Origin: Guptibacillus algicola | Lineage (GTDB): Bacteria; Bacillota; Bacilli; Bacillales; Guptibacillaceae | Assembly: GCF_020171805.1 (NCBI RefSeq) | Contig: NZ_JAIVAF010000001.1 | Location: 620,001-684,000 of the forward strand | DNA: 64,000 bases | Direction: 5' to 3' | Shown: in pieces, positions 1 through 8,869 of the stretch | Numbering within the stretch: the first letter of the stretch is position 1 | Layout: each line of letters starts with the position of its first letter | Notes under the pieces: generated by a model | Database searches by the model: none | Seen by the model: only the letters and a program-made list of their open reading frames with translations | What the model was told of the DNA's origin: nothing | Made by a program: the position numbers and the translations under genes

Positions 1-981
1 GAGAAGGTTTGCCACCTGCTGCCGCTCTTTGCAAGATATCATATGGGGTCATCTGTTCATAACGTTGCGCAGCTTTTTCCTCACTTGTTGATGGTTCTTT
101 TTTATGAAACTCTTGTAATTCTGTTGGCTGCTTTCTCATTTGGAGCGCAGGTACTTTCCCTTTATTCTCTAACGCGAACCAGCTGCTAACTTCTTTACGC
201 AGCAAATCTTCAGTTAGCTGATCATGATGGATAGCTGCTTGTTCTACAATTCTTGCCATCTCATATGGTTCGATTTTGTAGACGAATGCAAGGCGCTCAA
301 TCGTCTGTTTAACAGATTTAGTTAGCATTTGATTTGATACAATCATATCAGAAATATGCTGCTTCATCACTTCAAAATCAAATTGAGGCGAACTGAACAC
401 GAGCCCTTTGTTATCAGTTCTACCGACAACAGCAACATCCGTCTCTTCACTTTCTTCAGCTAACACCATTTCAGATGGATGAAGGGAATCGAAAACTTCA
501 TTAAACGACGCGGTAACGTCCGTGTACGCGTCAAGATCGATGTGCTGATGCGAGAAGTGTTTTTTCAACTCATTATAGCGATTTTTTCCGAGTCTATTAT
601 ATAGATAAATATTTAGAACACCATCATTAAAAAAACGCTCTGGTGTTAGAGGAGGGTTTAATTCGTAAGCGAAATGTCTCGGGTCGTCGTCCTTTTTTAA
701 ATATGTTTTCATTAGACCGATTCCCTCTAATTTCCTTCTTTCTTCAAGAACTTTCTTTAGATCCCACCTCATCATAACCTTTAAACTATGATGCGTCATA
801 GTAGAAGGGCTAGAGACTTGATGCTCATACGTGCTCCAAAGCGTCATATATAAACTATAAGCTTCTGCGCCTATCAGAGGCTGATACAAAAGGGTTAATA
901 TTTTCCTGTCATACTCATGCAAAAGGCCCACAGCCTCCACTTGTAGAGTATCAACAGGGAGAAGTTCTTTCCAATGCATAT
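1..981 (-). CDS. dnaB: Replication initiation and membrane attachment protein DnaB, C-terminus cut by window edge
   Basis: The frame opens at an ATG at 981, reads MHWKELLPVDTLQVEAVGLL and runs unbroken off the left edge, so about 327 residues of a protein of roughly 470 are present. The sequence matches the Bacillus DnaB family, which with DnaD and DnaI loads the replicative helicase DnaC at oriC and at stalled forks on the membrane. GGTGA lies five bases before the ATG. It follows nrdR in the same direction, as in B. subtilis, but an intrinsic terminator separates the two, so some independent transcription is likely. The visible end is basic and hydrophilic, typical of the linker before the C-terminal DDBH2 domain. 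Confidence 0.9.
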
Positions 982-1045
982 GCTTCACCTTTAATTTCTT
1001 CTTTATTATTGTACTTCACTACTATAATTAGTCTTCTTTACGTAC

Positions 1046-1069
1046 AAAAAAAGAGCTTAATCTAAGCTC
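1046..1069 (-). terminator. Intrinsic terminator after nrdR
   Basis: A perfect 7-bp stem (GAGCTTA/TAAGCTC, loop ATC on the plus strand) is followed on the minus strand by seven T residues. It lies 8 bases past the nrdR stop and before dnaB. Confidence 0.8.
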
Positions 1070-1076
1070 TCTTTCT

Positions 1077-1535
1077 TCACTCCGCTCTGTTTATCAATTC
1101 TTTCAGTTCTTTGATGAACACATTGATATCTTTAAATTGACGATATACTGAAGCGAACCTTACATAGGCAACCTCATCTACCCTAGCGAGCTGATCCATG
1201 ACAAGCTCACCAATCACGTCACTGCTTATTTCGGAAGCCCCTTGGTTTCGTAGTTCACGTTCAATTTCATTTACTACTTTTTCAAGAGTTTCTAAAGGAA
1301 CTGGTCTTTTTTCACATGCTTTGATTAAACCTCGAAGAATTTTGTCTCTGCTAAATTCCTCTCTTGTTCCTTCTTTCTTTACTACGATAAGCGGAATTTC
1401 TTCAACCGTTTCAAAAGTAGTAAAACGGTATGTACAAGATTCACATTCACGACGTCTACGAATAGACCTACCCTCATGGACAGGCCTGGAATCTAGTACT
1501 CGTGTTCCATTATTATTACAGTTGGGACAACGCAT
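1077..1535 (-). CDS. nrdR: Transcriptional repressor NrdR
   Basis: This 152-residue protein has the usual NrdR length. An N-terminal zinc ribbon is formed by C3, C6, C31 and C34 (MRCPNC...CESC), followed by an RRRRE basic stretch for DNA contact and an ATP-cone domain from about residue 49 to 139 starting IPLIVVKK. NrdR senses ATP/dATP through the cone and represses ribonucleotide reductase genes at NrdR boxes. It is placed between speD and dnaB, as in other Bacilli. The ATG start gives the canonical MRCPxC beginning. Confidence 0.97.
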   Translation of the reverse strand: MRCPNCNNNGTRVLDSRPVHEGRSIRRRRECESCTYRFTTFETVEEIPLIVVKKEGTREEFSRDKILRGLIKACEKRPVPLETLEKVVNEIERELRNQGASEISSDVIGELVMDQLARVDEVAYVRFASVYRQFKDINVFIKELKELINRAE

Positions 1536-1612
1536 CAGATCATCTCCACCAAACGAACAAGATTTCTATTTCTTATTTTAGCACAGATTAAAGCAGTGCA
1601 CTATTCCTAAAA

Positions 1613-1996
1613 CTAATTAGAGTGCCCAGTACCTAAGAAAGTAAGTTGTTTCTGTAGTGCTTGATAAGATGTTTCTATAACCTTTTTACTAAAACCAAAA
1701 TCAACTGGTAATGGGGTTTCTGTAGATACAGAAAAGTCAATCGCCGTGTTATATGCTCGTACTGAGACGACGGTTACAACGATAAGGGCTTTCTTTCCTT
1801 CATTTATCTGAAACACGAACTCTCCACGATCAAGAGAATCTGTTACAATTTTCCCTTTATATTGATTTTGCAATATTTCCTTCGCTGCTTTATAACCTTG
1901 TTCCTTAGTTGTTTTAAAATATTGTGTTTTAAGTGCATCATTCGGGTGCATTTCTGCTGTTTCCGCTCTGTTAGTAAAAAAATCTTTAATCCCCAC
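1613..1996 (-). CDS. Conserved cytosolic protein of unknown function
   Basis: The 127-residue protein begins with GTG at 1996, preceded by GGGGGAA seven bases upstream. It has no signal peptide or membrane segment. The middle (about 50-90) alternates hydrophobic residues in a beta pattern (FVFQINEGKKALIVVTVVSV), suggesting a small alpha/beta fold. I recall an unannotated cytosolic protein at the same position between speD and nrdR in related bacilli, but I do not recognise a named domain. No terminator is clear after it, so it may be cotranscribed with nrdR. Confidence 0.7.
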   Translation of the reverse strand: MGIKDFFTNRAETAEMHPNDALKTQYFKTTKEQGYKAAKEILQNQYKGKIVTDSLDRGEFVFQINEGKKALIVVTVVSVRAYNTAIDFSVSTETPLPVDFGFSKKVIETSYQALQKQLTFLGTGHSN

Positions 1997-2082
1997 AGTG
2001 TTCCCCCTTTATTTTTTATAAGAATAGCAAGAAACTAGAAAGAAATCAATTCACCAAAGATCCCCTTTTAGTTTTTAGACAT

Positions 2083-2110
2083 AATAAAAAGGAGTGCGCT
2101 AGCACTCCTT
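2083..2110 (-). terminator. Intrinsic terminator after speD
   Basis: A 9-bp perfect stem (AAGGAGTGC/GCACTCCTT, loop GCTA) at 2089-2110 is followed on the minus strand by TTTTTATTAT. It ends the speD transcript. Confidence 0.85.
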
Positions 2111-2126
2111 GAGTCAATCATATAGT

Positions 2127-2516
2127 TTATGAAGTAAACGCTGATTCTTGCTCTCTAAGTCTTGGTTTCACAGGTCCCATTCCACGTGGTAACTCGATGT
2201 TCTCTCTAGTATCGGCACCAAGTGCGTCTGCAATGTAGTTCGCAGCGACATTAGGATCAAGGTCACCGCAAGTATATACATCGATGCTTGCGTAGCCGTG
2301 CTCAGGAAAACTATGAATCGTTAAATGTGATTCAGAAATAATAACAACACCACTTACACCTTGAGGTGCAAACTTGTGAAATGCTACTTCTCTGACTTCT
2401 GCACCAGACTTTAGTGCTGCCTCTACAAACGTTTCTTCAATAAGTTTCATATCGTTAAGCTTTTCGATGTTACAACCCCATAATTCAGCTATAACATGTC
2501 GTCCAATTGTTTCCAT
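2127..2516 (-). CDS. speD: S-adenosylmethionine decarboxylase proenzyme (prokaryotic class 1B)
   Basis: The 130-residue protein decarboxylates S-adenosylmethionine to make the aminopropyl donor for spermidine. Self-cleavage between Glu62 and Ser63 within [14 protein letters not shown] would create the pyruvoyl group on the new alpha chain. H68 and C83 (DVYTCGD) complete the known active site. The start at 2516 (METIGRHVI) is chosen over an ATG ten codons upstream, because GGGGG lies 11 bases before it and family members begin here. In B. subtilis the ortholog is also called speH. It has its own promoter and a structured leader. No soluble spermidine synthase gene is next to it, but a membrane-anchored aminopropyltransferase-like gene lies at 33.3-34.8 kb. 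Confidence 0.96.
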   Translation of the reverse strand: METIGRHVIAELWGCNIEKLNDMKLIEETFVEAALKSGAEVREVAFHKFAPQGVSGVVIISESHLTIHSFPEHGYASIDVYTCGDLDPNVAANYIADALGADTRENIELPRGMGPVKPRLREQESAFTS

Positions 2517-2654
2517 TTTTAAATATCCCCCTTTAATTTTACTCATGCGATTAGCATGCGGTATTGAAAATCCACCACGGGGGAAAGTTAGTCCGATGAG
2601 GTCCTAACCCTTTAAGTAGTTTTCAACGCCATTTTGCTATAAAAGAAGTTCACG
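2517..2654 (-). promoter_or_regulatory. Structured speD 5' leader, candidate regulatory RNA
   Basis: About 138 nt lie between the predicted transcription start and the speD start. On the RNA strand GUUGAAAA (2627-2620) can pair with UUUUCAAU (2570-2563), and inside this GGGUUAG can pair with CUAACUU. Next, UCCCCC (2584-2579) is the exact complement of the Shine-Dalgarno region GGGGGA (2531-2526), so it could mask the ribosome site. The structures are seen in sequence. A ligand (for example a polyamine or SAM) is inference, and I do not recognise a known riboswitch class. Confidence 0.45.
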
Positions 2655-2660
2655 AAAAAT

Positions 2661-2689
2661 AGTATAAGGCTTTTAAAATAGATTTGCAA
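2661..2689 (-). promoter_or_regulatory. SigA promoter of speD
   Basis: TTGCAA (-35) and TATACT (-10) are separated by exactly 17 bases on the minus strand. The predicted start is near 2654. Confidence 0.75.
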
Positions 2690-2756
2690 CTACAAAATTT
2701 TATCAATGAAAGGAATAGTGTTCTCTTCTGTCTATAGGCAAAACCTTGAATTTATG

Positions 2757-2791
2757 CAAAAAAAGAAGCAGGGAACATAGCCCTGCTTCTT
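2757..2791 (-). terminator. Intrinsic terminator after gapB
   Basis: An 11-bp stem (AAGAAGCAGGG/CCCTGCTTCTT, loop AACATAG) starts three bases after the gapB stop and runs into a T-rich tract on the minus strand. Confidence 0.9.
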
Positions 2792-2793
2792 AC

Positions 2794-3822
2794 TTATACG
2801 CTTACTTCGGATTGGCTGGGTATTTTCTCGCCAACATATTTCGCCATATCCACAACGCGACATGAGTAGCCCCATTCATTATCATACCAAGCTAATACTT
2901 TAACTTTATTTTTCTCGACCACCATCGTTGATAGACCATCAACGATCGATGAATTAGCGTTTCCATTGTAATCGATCGAAACAAGCGGCTCATCAGAGAA
3001 ACCTAAAATTCCGCGGAGAGGACCTTCAGAAGCAGCCTTCAGCGCATCGTTTACTTCTTCAACTGTTACATCCTTCTTTAGATCGACAACTAAATCCACT
3101 AGCGAGACATTCGGTGTTGGCACTCGAAGTGACATGCCATTGAGTTTTCCTTCTAGATGAGGCAATACTTTGGAAATAGCTTTCGCCGCACCAGTTGTTG
3201 TAGGAATGATGGATTGACCACACGCTCTTGCTCTTCTTAAATCTTTGTGAGGGTTGTCAATATTTTTTTGATCATTTGTATAAGCATGGACTGTCGTCAT
3301 CATACCAGTTTCGATACCGAATGATTTATCTAACACTTTCACGACAGGTGCAAGACAGTTCGTTGTACATGATGCATTTGATAAAACATGATGCTCTTCA
3401 GGTTTGTATTCGCTTTCATTTATGCCCATAACGACCGTCAGATCTTCATTCTTCCCAGGAGCAGTAATGATAACTTTCTTTGCTCCAGCATCCAAGTGAA
3501 GTGCTGCACCATCGCGTGAATTAAACTTTCCAGTTGCTTCGATCACAATATCGATCTTCAAGTCGTTCCATGGGAGCTTACTAGGATCGCGATCACTTAT
3601 TACTTTGATTTCTTTGCCGTTTATTTTAATCCCGTTTTCACTAGGAATAACCTCTCCGTCAAACGTTCCGTGGATACTGTCATATTTAATCAGATGACTT
3701 AACGTTTCAGGTGGATAACTGGCGTTTATTGCTACTACTTCTAAACTCTCTTCAGTAATCGCCTTTCTAAAAACCATACGCCCAATTCTTCCAAAGCCAT
3801 TTATCGCTATTCTTGATTTCAT
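2794..3822 (-). CDS. gapB: NADP-preferring glyceraldehyde-3-phosphate dehydrogenase, gluconeogenic GapB type
   Basis: The 342-residue enzyme carries the Rossmann motif INGFGRIGRM at the N-terminus and the catalytic cysteine in SNASCTTNCLAPV. The stretch VVAINASYPPETLSHLIKYD has Ala-Ser where glycolytic GapA has Asn-Asp, the pattern of NADP-using GapB. GapB runs the reaction from 1,3-bisphosphoglycerate to glyceraldehyde-3-phosphate during growth on gluconeogenic carbon. The start at 3822 (MKSRIAINGFG) has GGAGG nine bases upstream; a longer frame 17 codons upstream lacks one. The neighbours coaE and speD are as in B. subtilis. CcpN-like sites at its promoter suggest repression by glucose. Confidence 0.95.
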   Translation of the reverse strand: MKSRIAINGFGRIGRMVFRKAITEESLEVVAINASYPPETLSHLIKYDSIHGTFDGEVIPSENGIKINGKEIKVISDRDPSKLPWNDLKIDIVIEATGKFNSRDGAALHLDAGAKKVIITAPGKNEDLTVVMGINESEYKPEEHHVLSNASCTTNCLAPVVKVLDKSFGIETGMMTTVHAYTNDQKNIDNPHKDLRRARACGQSIIPTTTGAAKAISKVLPHLEGKLNGMSLRVPTPNVSLVDLVVDLKKDVTVEEVNDALKAASEGPLRGILGFSDEPLVSIDYNGNANSSIVDGLSTMVVEKNKVKVLAWYDNEWGYSCRVVDMAKYVGEKIPSQSEVSV

Positions 3823-3844
3823 CCAGCGTTCCTCCCACCATTTA

Positions 3845-3888
3845 TGTGTTATACTCTTTTTTGTTTTTCTCACGATTAGTATAACATA
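3845..3888 (-). promoter_or_regulatory. gapB promoter with two CcpN-like operator sites
   Basis: TATACT at 3883-3878 preceded by TG-N forms an extended -10 on the minus strand; the -35 is poor. TATGTTATACT (3888-3878, minus) overlaps this -10, and TGTGTTATACT lies at 3845-3855 on the plus strand. Both fit the CcpN consensus TRTGHYATAYW as I recall it, facing each other. CcpN represses gapB and pckA on glucose in B. subtilis. Confidence 0.55.
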
Positions 3889-3984
3889 TAATATGCATTT
3901 TAAAAGATTTATTTACACCATTCACCCAAAAAGGGGGAGATATGGGTGGTTAACATTCGAGAGGATCACATTAGGTTCTAATAG

Positions 3985-4016
3985 CAAAACAAAAACACGC
4001 CATTTCGACGTGTTTT
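3985..4016 (-). terminator. Intrinsic terminator after coaE
   Basis: An 8-bp stem AAAACACG/CGTGTTTT (3992-3999, 4009-4016) is followed on the minus strand by TTTGTTTT. It closes the polA-mutM-ytaF-coaE operon. The 100 bases up to gapB hold its promoter only. Confidence 0.8.
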
Positions 4017-4019
4017 ACC

Positions 4020-4613
4020 TTAATGAATATCCCATTTTTCTATTATGGTTTTCAGCTGTATTTCAGTATCTTCCTTTGATCCTGTATTATCGATTACCTC
4101 ATCGGCTAATTTCTTCTTCTCTTCGATTGGCATCTGTGAACGTATTCTTTGAGCCGCTTCTTCTCTCGAACTACCGTCACGTTCGATCAACCGCTTTAAT
4201 TGTGTTTCGGAATCCACGTAAACGACTAGGATGCGATCCACTAGGTATTGAAGTTCACTCTCGAATAGGAGTGGTATATCTAATACAACATGCTCATGAC
4301 CGTTCTCTTTATATTCCTTTGCATCTTCAAGCATTCGCTTTCGAATAGCAGGATGGATAATCTCATTGAGTTTCGAGCGTTTTTCATCATCCCCAAAAAT
4401 AATAGAGCCTAATTTCTTTCGATCAAGGCTTCCTTCTTCCGTTCTCATTTCTTCACCAAACACATGGACGATTTCGTCTAATGCTGGCTCACCGGGCGCC
4501 ACAACTTCTCTTGCAATAATGTCTGCATCGATAACAGGGATAGAAAGGGACCTCATCATTTCTGCGACGGTACTTTTTCCACTAGCTATTCCTCCGGTAA
4601 GGCCAATATTCAT
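4020..4613 (-). CDS. coaE: Dephospho-CoA kinase
   Basis: The 197-residue P-loop kinase has the Walker A motif GLTGGIASGKST at residues 4-15 and the family segment VIDADIIAREVV shortly after. It phosphorylates the ribose 3'-OH of dephospho-CoA, the last step of coenzyme A synthesis. A lid region rich in Arg (RDGSSREEAAQRIRSQ) is present. GGAGG lies five bases before the ATG. It is the last gene of the polA-mutM-ytaF-coaE run, 13 bases after ytaF. Confidence 0.97.
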   Translation of the reverse strand: MNIGLTGGIASGKSTVAEMMRSLSIPVIDADIIAREVVAPGEPALDEIVHVFGEEMRTEEGSLDRKKLGSIIFGDDEKRSKLNEIIHPAIRKRMLEDAKEYKENGHEHVVLDIPLLFESELQYLVDRILVVYVDSETQLKRLIERDGSSREEAAQRIRSQMPIEEKKKLADEVIDNTGSKEDTEIQLKTIIEKWDIH

Positions 4614-4626
4614 ATGTTTCCTCCTC

Positions 4627-5259
4627 TCACATCTTCATAAAACCGATGATGATCAGTAAACAACCTGGTAGATAAGAAAGCTTATCGACCCACTTTACTC
4701 CCGATGCTAAATTTCCACACTTCAATCCTAAAAAAACAAAAAGCGAGCTCATACACGCGATCAAAAGAGCAGTTTGGAGAGGTGCATATCCAATCATCGA
4801 TGCCCCAATCCCCGCACCAAAAGCATCCAGAGACAGAGCAGCTCCTAACATCACTGCCTCGATCCCCGTTATTGTTCCTGAATCATCAAAGTCAGCTGTC
4901 GTTGGTTTTCGTAAAATACTGATGACAACCCCAAGTGACCTTATTTCATAATGAAGTAAGATTCGCTCTGATACAGTTTTCTCAGTACTACTACCACCAC
5001 GTACCATTTGATACAACACCCAGCCACCAAGAGCTACGAGGATGCCTCCCCCTATTCTCTGAGCGAGCGTCTCAGATATCCATAATTGTAGAATTGAGCC
5101 GAGGCCCATTGCGACTAGCATGGATACTGCAGAACAAATGGTCAAAATAATAATCGATTTAAACGGAATTTTCATCCTTCGCAATCCGTATGTTAAGCCA
5201 GCTCCAAATCCATCGACACTTACAGCAAAGGCGAGAAAGAATAGTGAAACCCAGTGCAT
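4627..5259 (-). CDS. ytaF: Sporulation membrane protein YtaF (MntP-like fold)
   Basis: This 210-residue polytopic protein has about six hydrophobic segments in two similar halves. Each half opens with a related motif: AFAVSVDGFGAGLTYG near the N-terminus and GAALSLDAFGAGIGASMIG in the middle, both with the Asp-Gly/Ala-Phe-Gly-Ala-Gly signature of the MntP/YtaF family. YtaF is associated with sporulation; its transport substrate is not established, though the relation to manganese exporters is suggestive. The placement between mutM and coaE matches B. subtilis. Confidence 0.9.
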   Translation of the reverse strand: MHWVSLFFLAFAVSVDGFGAGLTYGLRRMKIPFKSIIILTICSAVSMLVAMGLGSILQLWISETLAQRIGGGILVALGGWVLYQMVRGGSSTEKTVSERILLHYEIRSLGVVISILRKPTTADFDDSGTITGIEAVMLGAALSLDAFGAGIGASMIGYAPLQTALLIACMSSLFVFLGLKCGNLASGVKWVDKLSYLPGCLLIIIGFMKM

Positions 5260-5324
5260 TGGCGAGCTCCTTCCATACTAAAATCTTTGATAGTATATGA
5301 ATAGAGCCCTTCCAACGCTACGAA

Positions 5325-6155
5325 TCAACTTTTCTTTTGACAGTTAGGACAATATGTCGTTCCTCTTCCACCAACTACTTTTTTCTCCAGTAGTGCATTA
5401 CACCTTTTGCACGATAATCCCACTCTTCCGTAAACATAAAGGCTATCTTGATAAGTACCGATCTTGCCTTGGCTATTAACATAAGACCTTATCGTGCTAC
5501 CGCCTTTTTCCACAGCATCTCTTAGGGTTTCGATAATTTCTCCATGTAGTGTAACAAGTTCGTTATCTGTTAACGTAGACGCCACTCGCTCAGGATGAAT
5601 TCCAGCTTTGAATAGCGCTTCGTCGACATAAATATTACCAAGTCCAACGACGATCGTTTGATCAAGTAAAACTGTTTTTACATGCCGCCTTGTTTTCTGA
5701 AGGCCGCTTTTTAATACATTTGGTGTAAATTGATCAGAAAACGGTTCTAGACCTAGCTGAGCTAGCGGTAGAACCTCTTCTTCTGTTCCTAAAGGAAGGA
5801 GATGCATCGTGCCAAACTTTCGGACATCGTGGTACCTGAGCTCTGATCCATCCTCAAACTTAAAGAACACATGAGTATGATGGTCGAATTCTTCATCACT
5901 TTTTGCCACACGATACTTTCCTTCCATACGAAGGTGAGACACGATGACATCATCTGTTAATAAGAGTTTTAGAAACTTCCCTCTTCTCTTCACACCCGTA
6001 AACGTTTGACCGATTACTTTCATCCTGAACACTTCACTATCATCAGGAGACTTAATCATCTTTGGCCACTTGATCACAACGTCTGTAATTTTCTTTCCAA
6101 CAATTAAATCTTGCAGTGTTTGTTTAACCGTTTCTACTTCCGGTAACTCCGGCAT
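5325..6155 (-). CDS. mutM: Formamidopyrimidine-DNA glycosylase (Fpg/MutM)
   Basis: The 276-residue enzyme begins MPELPEVETV; Pro2 is the catalytic nucleophile and Glu3 its partner after Met removal. RRGKFLKLLL holds the conserved beta-hairpin lysine. The helix-two-turn-helix GLGNIYVDEALFKAGIHP and a C-terminal zinc finger (CKRC...CPNC) complete the family plan. It removes 8-oxoguanine and other oxidised purines and cuts the abasic strand. It follows polA by 23 bases, fitting a shared repair transcript. Confidence 0.98.
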   Translation of the reverse strand: MPELPEVETVKQTLQDLIVGKKITDVVIKWPKMIKSPDDSEVFRMKVIGQTFTGVKRRGKFLKLLLTDDVIVSHLRMEGKYRVAKSDEEFDHHTHVFFKFEDGSELRYHDVRKFGTMHLLPLGTEEEVLPLAQLGLEPFSDQFTPNVLKSGLQKTRRHVKTVLLDQTIVVGLGNIYVDEALFKAGIHPERVASTLTDNELVTLHGEIIETLRDAVEKGGSTIRSYVNSQGKIGTYQDSLYVYGRVGLSCKRCNALLEKKVVGGRGTTYCPNCQKKS

Positions 6156-6178
6156 ATTTCTCTCTCCTTTGATGCGAA

Positions 6179-8806
6179 CTACTTAGCATCATACCAGGTG
6201 GAGCCATACTCATAATCAACCTTTAATGGAACGACTAGTTCAATAGCAGTTTCCATCACATCGGGTACAATGCGTTTCAATGTTTCGATCTCTTCTTCAG
6301 GCGCCTCGAAAATAAGTTCATCGTGTACCTGAAGGAGCATTCTTGTTTCAAGTTTCTCGTCTTTCAAACGTTTATCCATCTCAACCATGGCTTTTTTGAT
6401 AATGTCTGCAGCCGTACCTTGAATAGGAGTGTTCATTGCAGTTCGTTCCGCAAAACTTCTTTGGTTGAAGTTTCGGGCATTGATTTCTGGCAAGTAACGT
6501 CTTCTATTCATAAGAGTAGAAACATAGCCATCTTCCTTTGCCTTGGTCACAACGTCCTCCATATACTGCTTTACGCCTGGGAAACTTTCAAGATATCGTT
6601 CAATAAACTCGGAAGCCTCTTTCCTCGTAATATCTAGACTCTGAGATAGACCATAATCACTAATTCCATAAACGATACCAAAGTTAACGGCCTTTGCATG
6701 CCTTCTCATTTCAGACGTCACATCGTCTTTCGCTACGCTAAATACGTTCATTGCCGTTTTCGTATGGATGTCTTCACCTTTTTGGAAAGCTTCGATCAAG
6801 TTCTCATCTTGTGCGATGTGGGCAAGAACACGCAGTTCAATCTGAGAATAGTCTGCCGCAAACATAACCCAATTCTTCGTGGTAGGAATAAAGGCCTGAC
6901 GAATTTTTCTTCCTTCTTCTAAACGAATCGGGATGTTTTGCAAGTTAGGATCCGTAGAGCTAAGTCTTCCTGTTTGAGTGAGAGCCTGATTAAACCTCGT
7001 ATGGATTTTGCCAGTTTCTCTAAATGTCACTTTCAATAATCCCTCGATATACGTTGAATTCAATTTCCCTAATTGTCTATAGAGTAAGATTTCTGGAATA
7101 ATGTCGTGCTTGCTTTCTAGCTTTTCAAGGATATCTGCAGAGGTGGAGTAACCTGTCTTTGTTTTTTTAATAACAGGTAACTCAAGCTTCTCAAAGAGCA
7201 CTTCTCCAAGCTGCTTTGGCGAATTAATATTAAATTCAGTCTGTGCTAGTTCAAAGATACGTTCTTCAATTTCTTTCAGCTTCTTATTTAGATCCTTCCC
7301 CATCTTTTCTAACCGTTCGACGTCAACACTCACGCCCTGCGTCTCCATTTCACCTAACACGAGGGTCAGAGGCATCTCTAAATCATGGAATAGTTCTATT
7401 TGGTTATTCTTGTCTAATTGCTCTTCCAACGTCTCTTTCAGCTGATAGACTGCATACCCTTTTCGCACTAAGTGGTCGGCAAGGTCATCTTCACCTGGAA
7501 CAGCTCGTTTCGCACCCTTACCATAAACCGCTTCATCTGAGGAAACCACCGAAAATCCTTCACGTTTTGAAATAGCGGATAGATCATGTGTCGATTCTGA
7601 TGGATTCAGAAGGTATGACGCGATAACAAGGTCAAACGTAATCCCTTTCAGATGAATTCCTTTCCAGCCAAGAGCTACGACTGCTCGCTTTGCATCGAAT
7701 ACCCATTTCTTTTTCGACTCATCTCGAAGATAGGATCGAAACAGTTCGGATTCCAATGCTGTCTCCTCAGGAATATAAAAATTCCCCTTCTCATTTACGA
7801 GTGAAAATCCTTGTATTTCGGAATTATGGTAATTCTCTTCCATCACTTCTACAATGAGTGCGGATGGATTCGCAAGATGTTCTTCTTTGATTTCTTCCAA
7901 AAACTCAACTTTAAGATCATCCATCTTCTCTTCTTCTACACTTTCTCCACCAATACGATCAAGAAGTGTTTTAAAACCTAAATCTTGAAAAAGTCCGCTT
8001 ACCGATTCAGTTTTATACCCTTCAAACACCATATCGTTAATTCCGATTGAAAGAGGGGTTTCTTTGAAGATGGTAACAAGTTCTTTACTCATCATCGCCT
8101 GATCTTTATTATCTTCTAATTTTTCTTTTAACTTCTTCCCTGATACGTTATCGATGGAATCATAAACGCCTTCTAAGGTCTGATGTTCTTTTAAGAGCTT
8201 AAGCGCTGTTTTCTCCCCAACACCCGGAACACCAGGAATATTATCTGAGTTATCTCCCATCAGCGCTTTCATGTCGATGATTTGTTTAGGCGTGATGCCG
8301 TACTTTTCATTCAAGAATTCAGGATCGTATGTATCGATATCTGTTATTCCTTTTCTTGTTAATGCTACGTGGACTTTATCAGATACAAGTTGAAGAAGGT
8401 CCTTATCACCTGAGTAGATCTTTACATCCCAGTCTTCTTTACTAGCCATTCCAGCAACTGTACCGATAATATCATCTGCTTCATAATTCTCTATTTCATA
8501 TCGTTTTATATTAAATGCATCAAGCACTTCACGAATAACGGGAAATTGCTCACTCAATTCAGATGGTGTTTTCTGTCTTCCACCCTTGTATTCTGTATAG
8601 GTTTTATGTCTAAACGTTGTTTTACCCGCATCAAAAGCAACTAGCATATGTGTGGGTGATTCATTCTCAATAATTTTCAAAAGCATTGTCGTAAATCCAT
8701 AGACAGCGTTTGTATATACACCTTTATCATTGTTTAAAAGGGGCAATGCAAAAAAAGCTCTATACGCAATACTGTTACCATCTATCAATACAAGTTTATT
8801 TTTCAA
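6179..8806 (-). CDS. polA: DNA polymerase I
   Basis: The 875-residue protein has an N-terminal 5' nuclease (LVLIDGNSIAYRAFF, GDKDLLQLV, IPGVPGVGEKTA), a central 3'-5' exonuclease-like domain and a family A polymerase with DYSQIELRVLAH, the O-helix KAVNFGIVYG and VHDELIFEAP. The middle domain lacks the usual DxE exonuclease residues, as in other Bacillus Pol I, so it probably does not proofread. The start is TTG at 8806: GGGAGG lies seven bases before it, while the upstream ATG at 8821 contains that Shine-Dalgarno in its own coding sequence. It fills gaps in repair and Okazaki fragment maturation and heads polA-mutM-ytaF-coaE. Confidence 0.97.
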   Translation of the reverse strand: MKNKLVLIDGNSIAYRAFFALPLLNNDKGVYTNAVYGFTTMLLKIIENESPTHMLVAFDAGKTTFRHKTYTEYKGGRQKTPSELSEQFPVIREVLDAFNIKRYEIENYEADDIIGTVAGMASKEDWDVKIYSGDKDLLQLVSDKVHVALTRKGITDIDTYDPEFLNEKYGITPKQIIDMKALMGDNSDNIPGVPGVGEKTALKLLKEHQTLEGVYDSIDNVSGKKLKEKLEDNKDQAMMSKELVTIFKETPLSIGINDMVFEGYKTESVSGLFQDLGFKTLLDRIGGESVEEEKMDDLKVEFLEEIKEEHLANPSALIVEVMEENYHNSEIQGFSLVNEKGNFYIPEETALESELFRSYLRDESKKKWVFDAKRAVVALGWKGIHLKGITFDLVIASYLLNPSESTHDLSAISKREGFSVVSSDEAVYGKGAKRAVPGEDDLADHLVRKGYAVYQLKETLEEQLDKNNQIELFHDLEMPLTLVLGEMETQGVSVDVERLEKMGKDLNKKLKEIEERIFELAQTEFNINSPKQLGEVLFEKLELPVIKKTKTGYSTSADILEKLESKHDIIPEILLYRQLGKLNSTYIEGLLKVTFRETGKIHTRFNQALTQTGRLSSTDPNLQNIPIRLEEGRKIRQAFIPTTKNWVMFAADYSQIELRVLAHIAQDENLIEAFQKGEDIHTKTAMNVFSVAKDDVTSEMRRHAKAVNFGIVYGISDYGLSQSLDITRKEASEFIERYLESFPGVKQYMEDVVTKAKEDGYVSTLMNRRRYLPEINARNFNQRSFAERTAMNTPIQGTAADIIKKAMVEMDKRLKDEKLETRMLLQVHDELIFEAPEEEIETLKRIVPDVMETAIELVVPLKVDYEYGSTWYDAK

Positions 8807-8869
8807 TGGTAAGCCTCCCATTCTTTTCGATTAACTAGTAAGTATGTTTTTTCATTCTCCACTACAAAA

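Noticed and set aside
2581-2605. GTCCGATGAGGTCC resembling a hammerhead ribozyme core (CUGAUGA)
   Set aside because: The core reads CCGATGAG, the GAA box and three-helix arrangement are missing, and it is on the strand opposite to speD transcription.
3893-4348. A 151-codon plus-strand frame across coaE and the gapB upstream region
   Set aside because: Most of it is antisense to coaE and it crosses the coaE terminator; no ribosome site.
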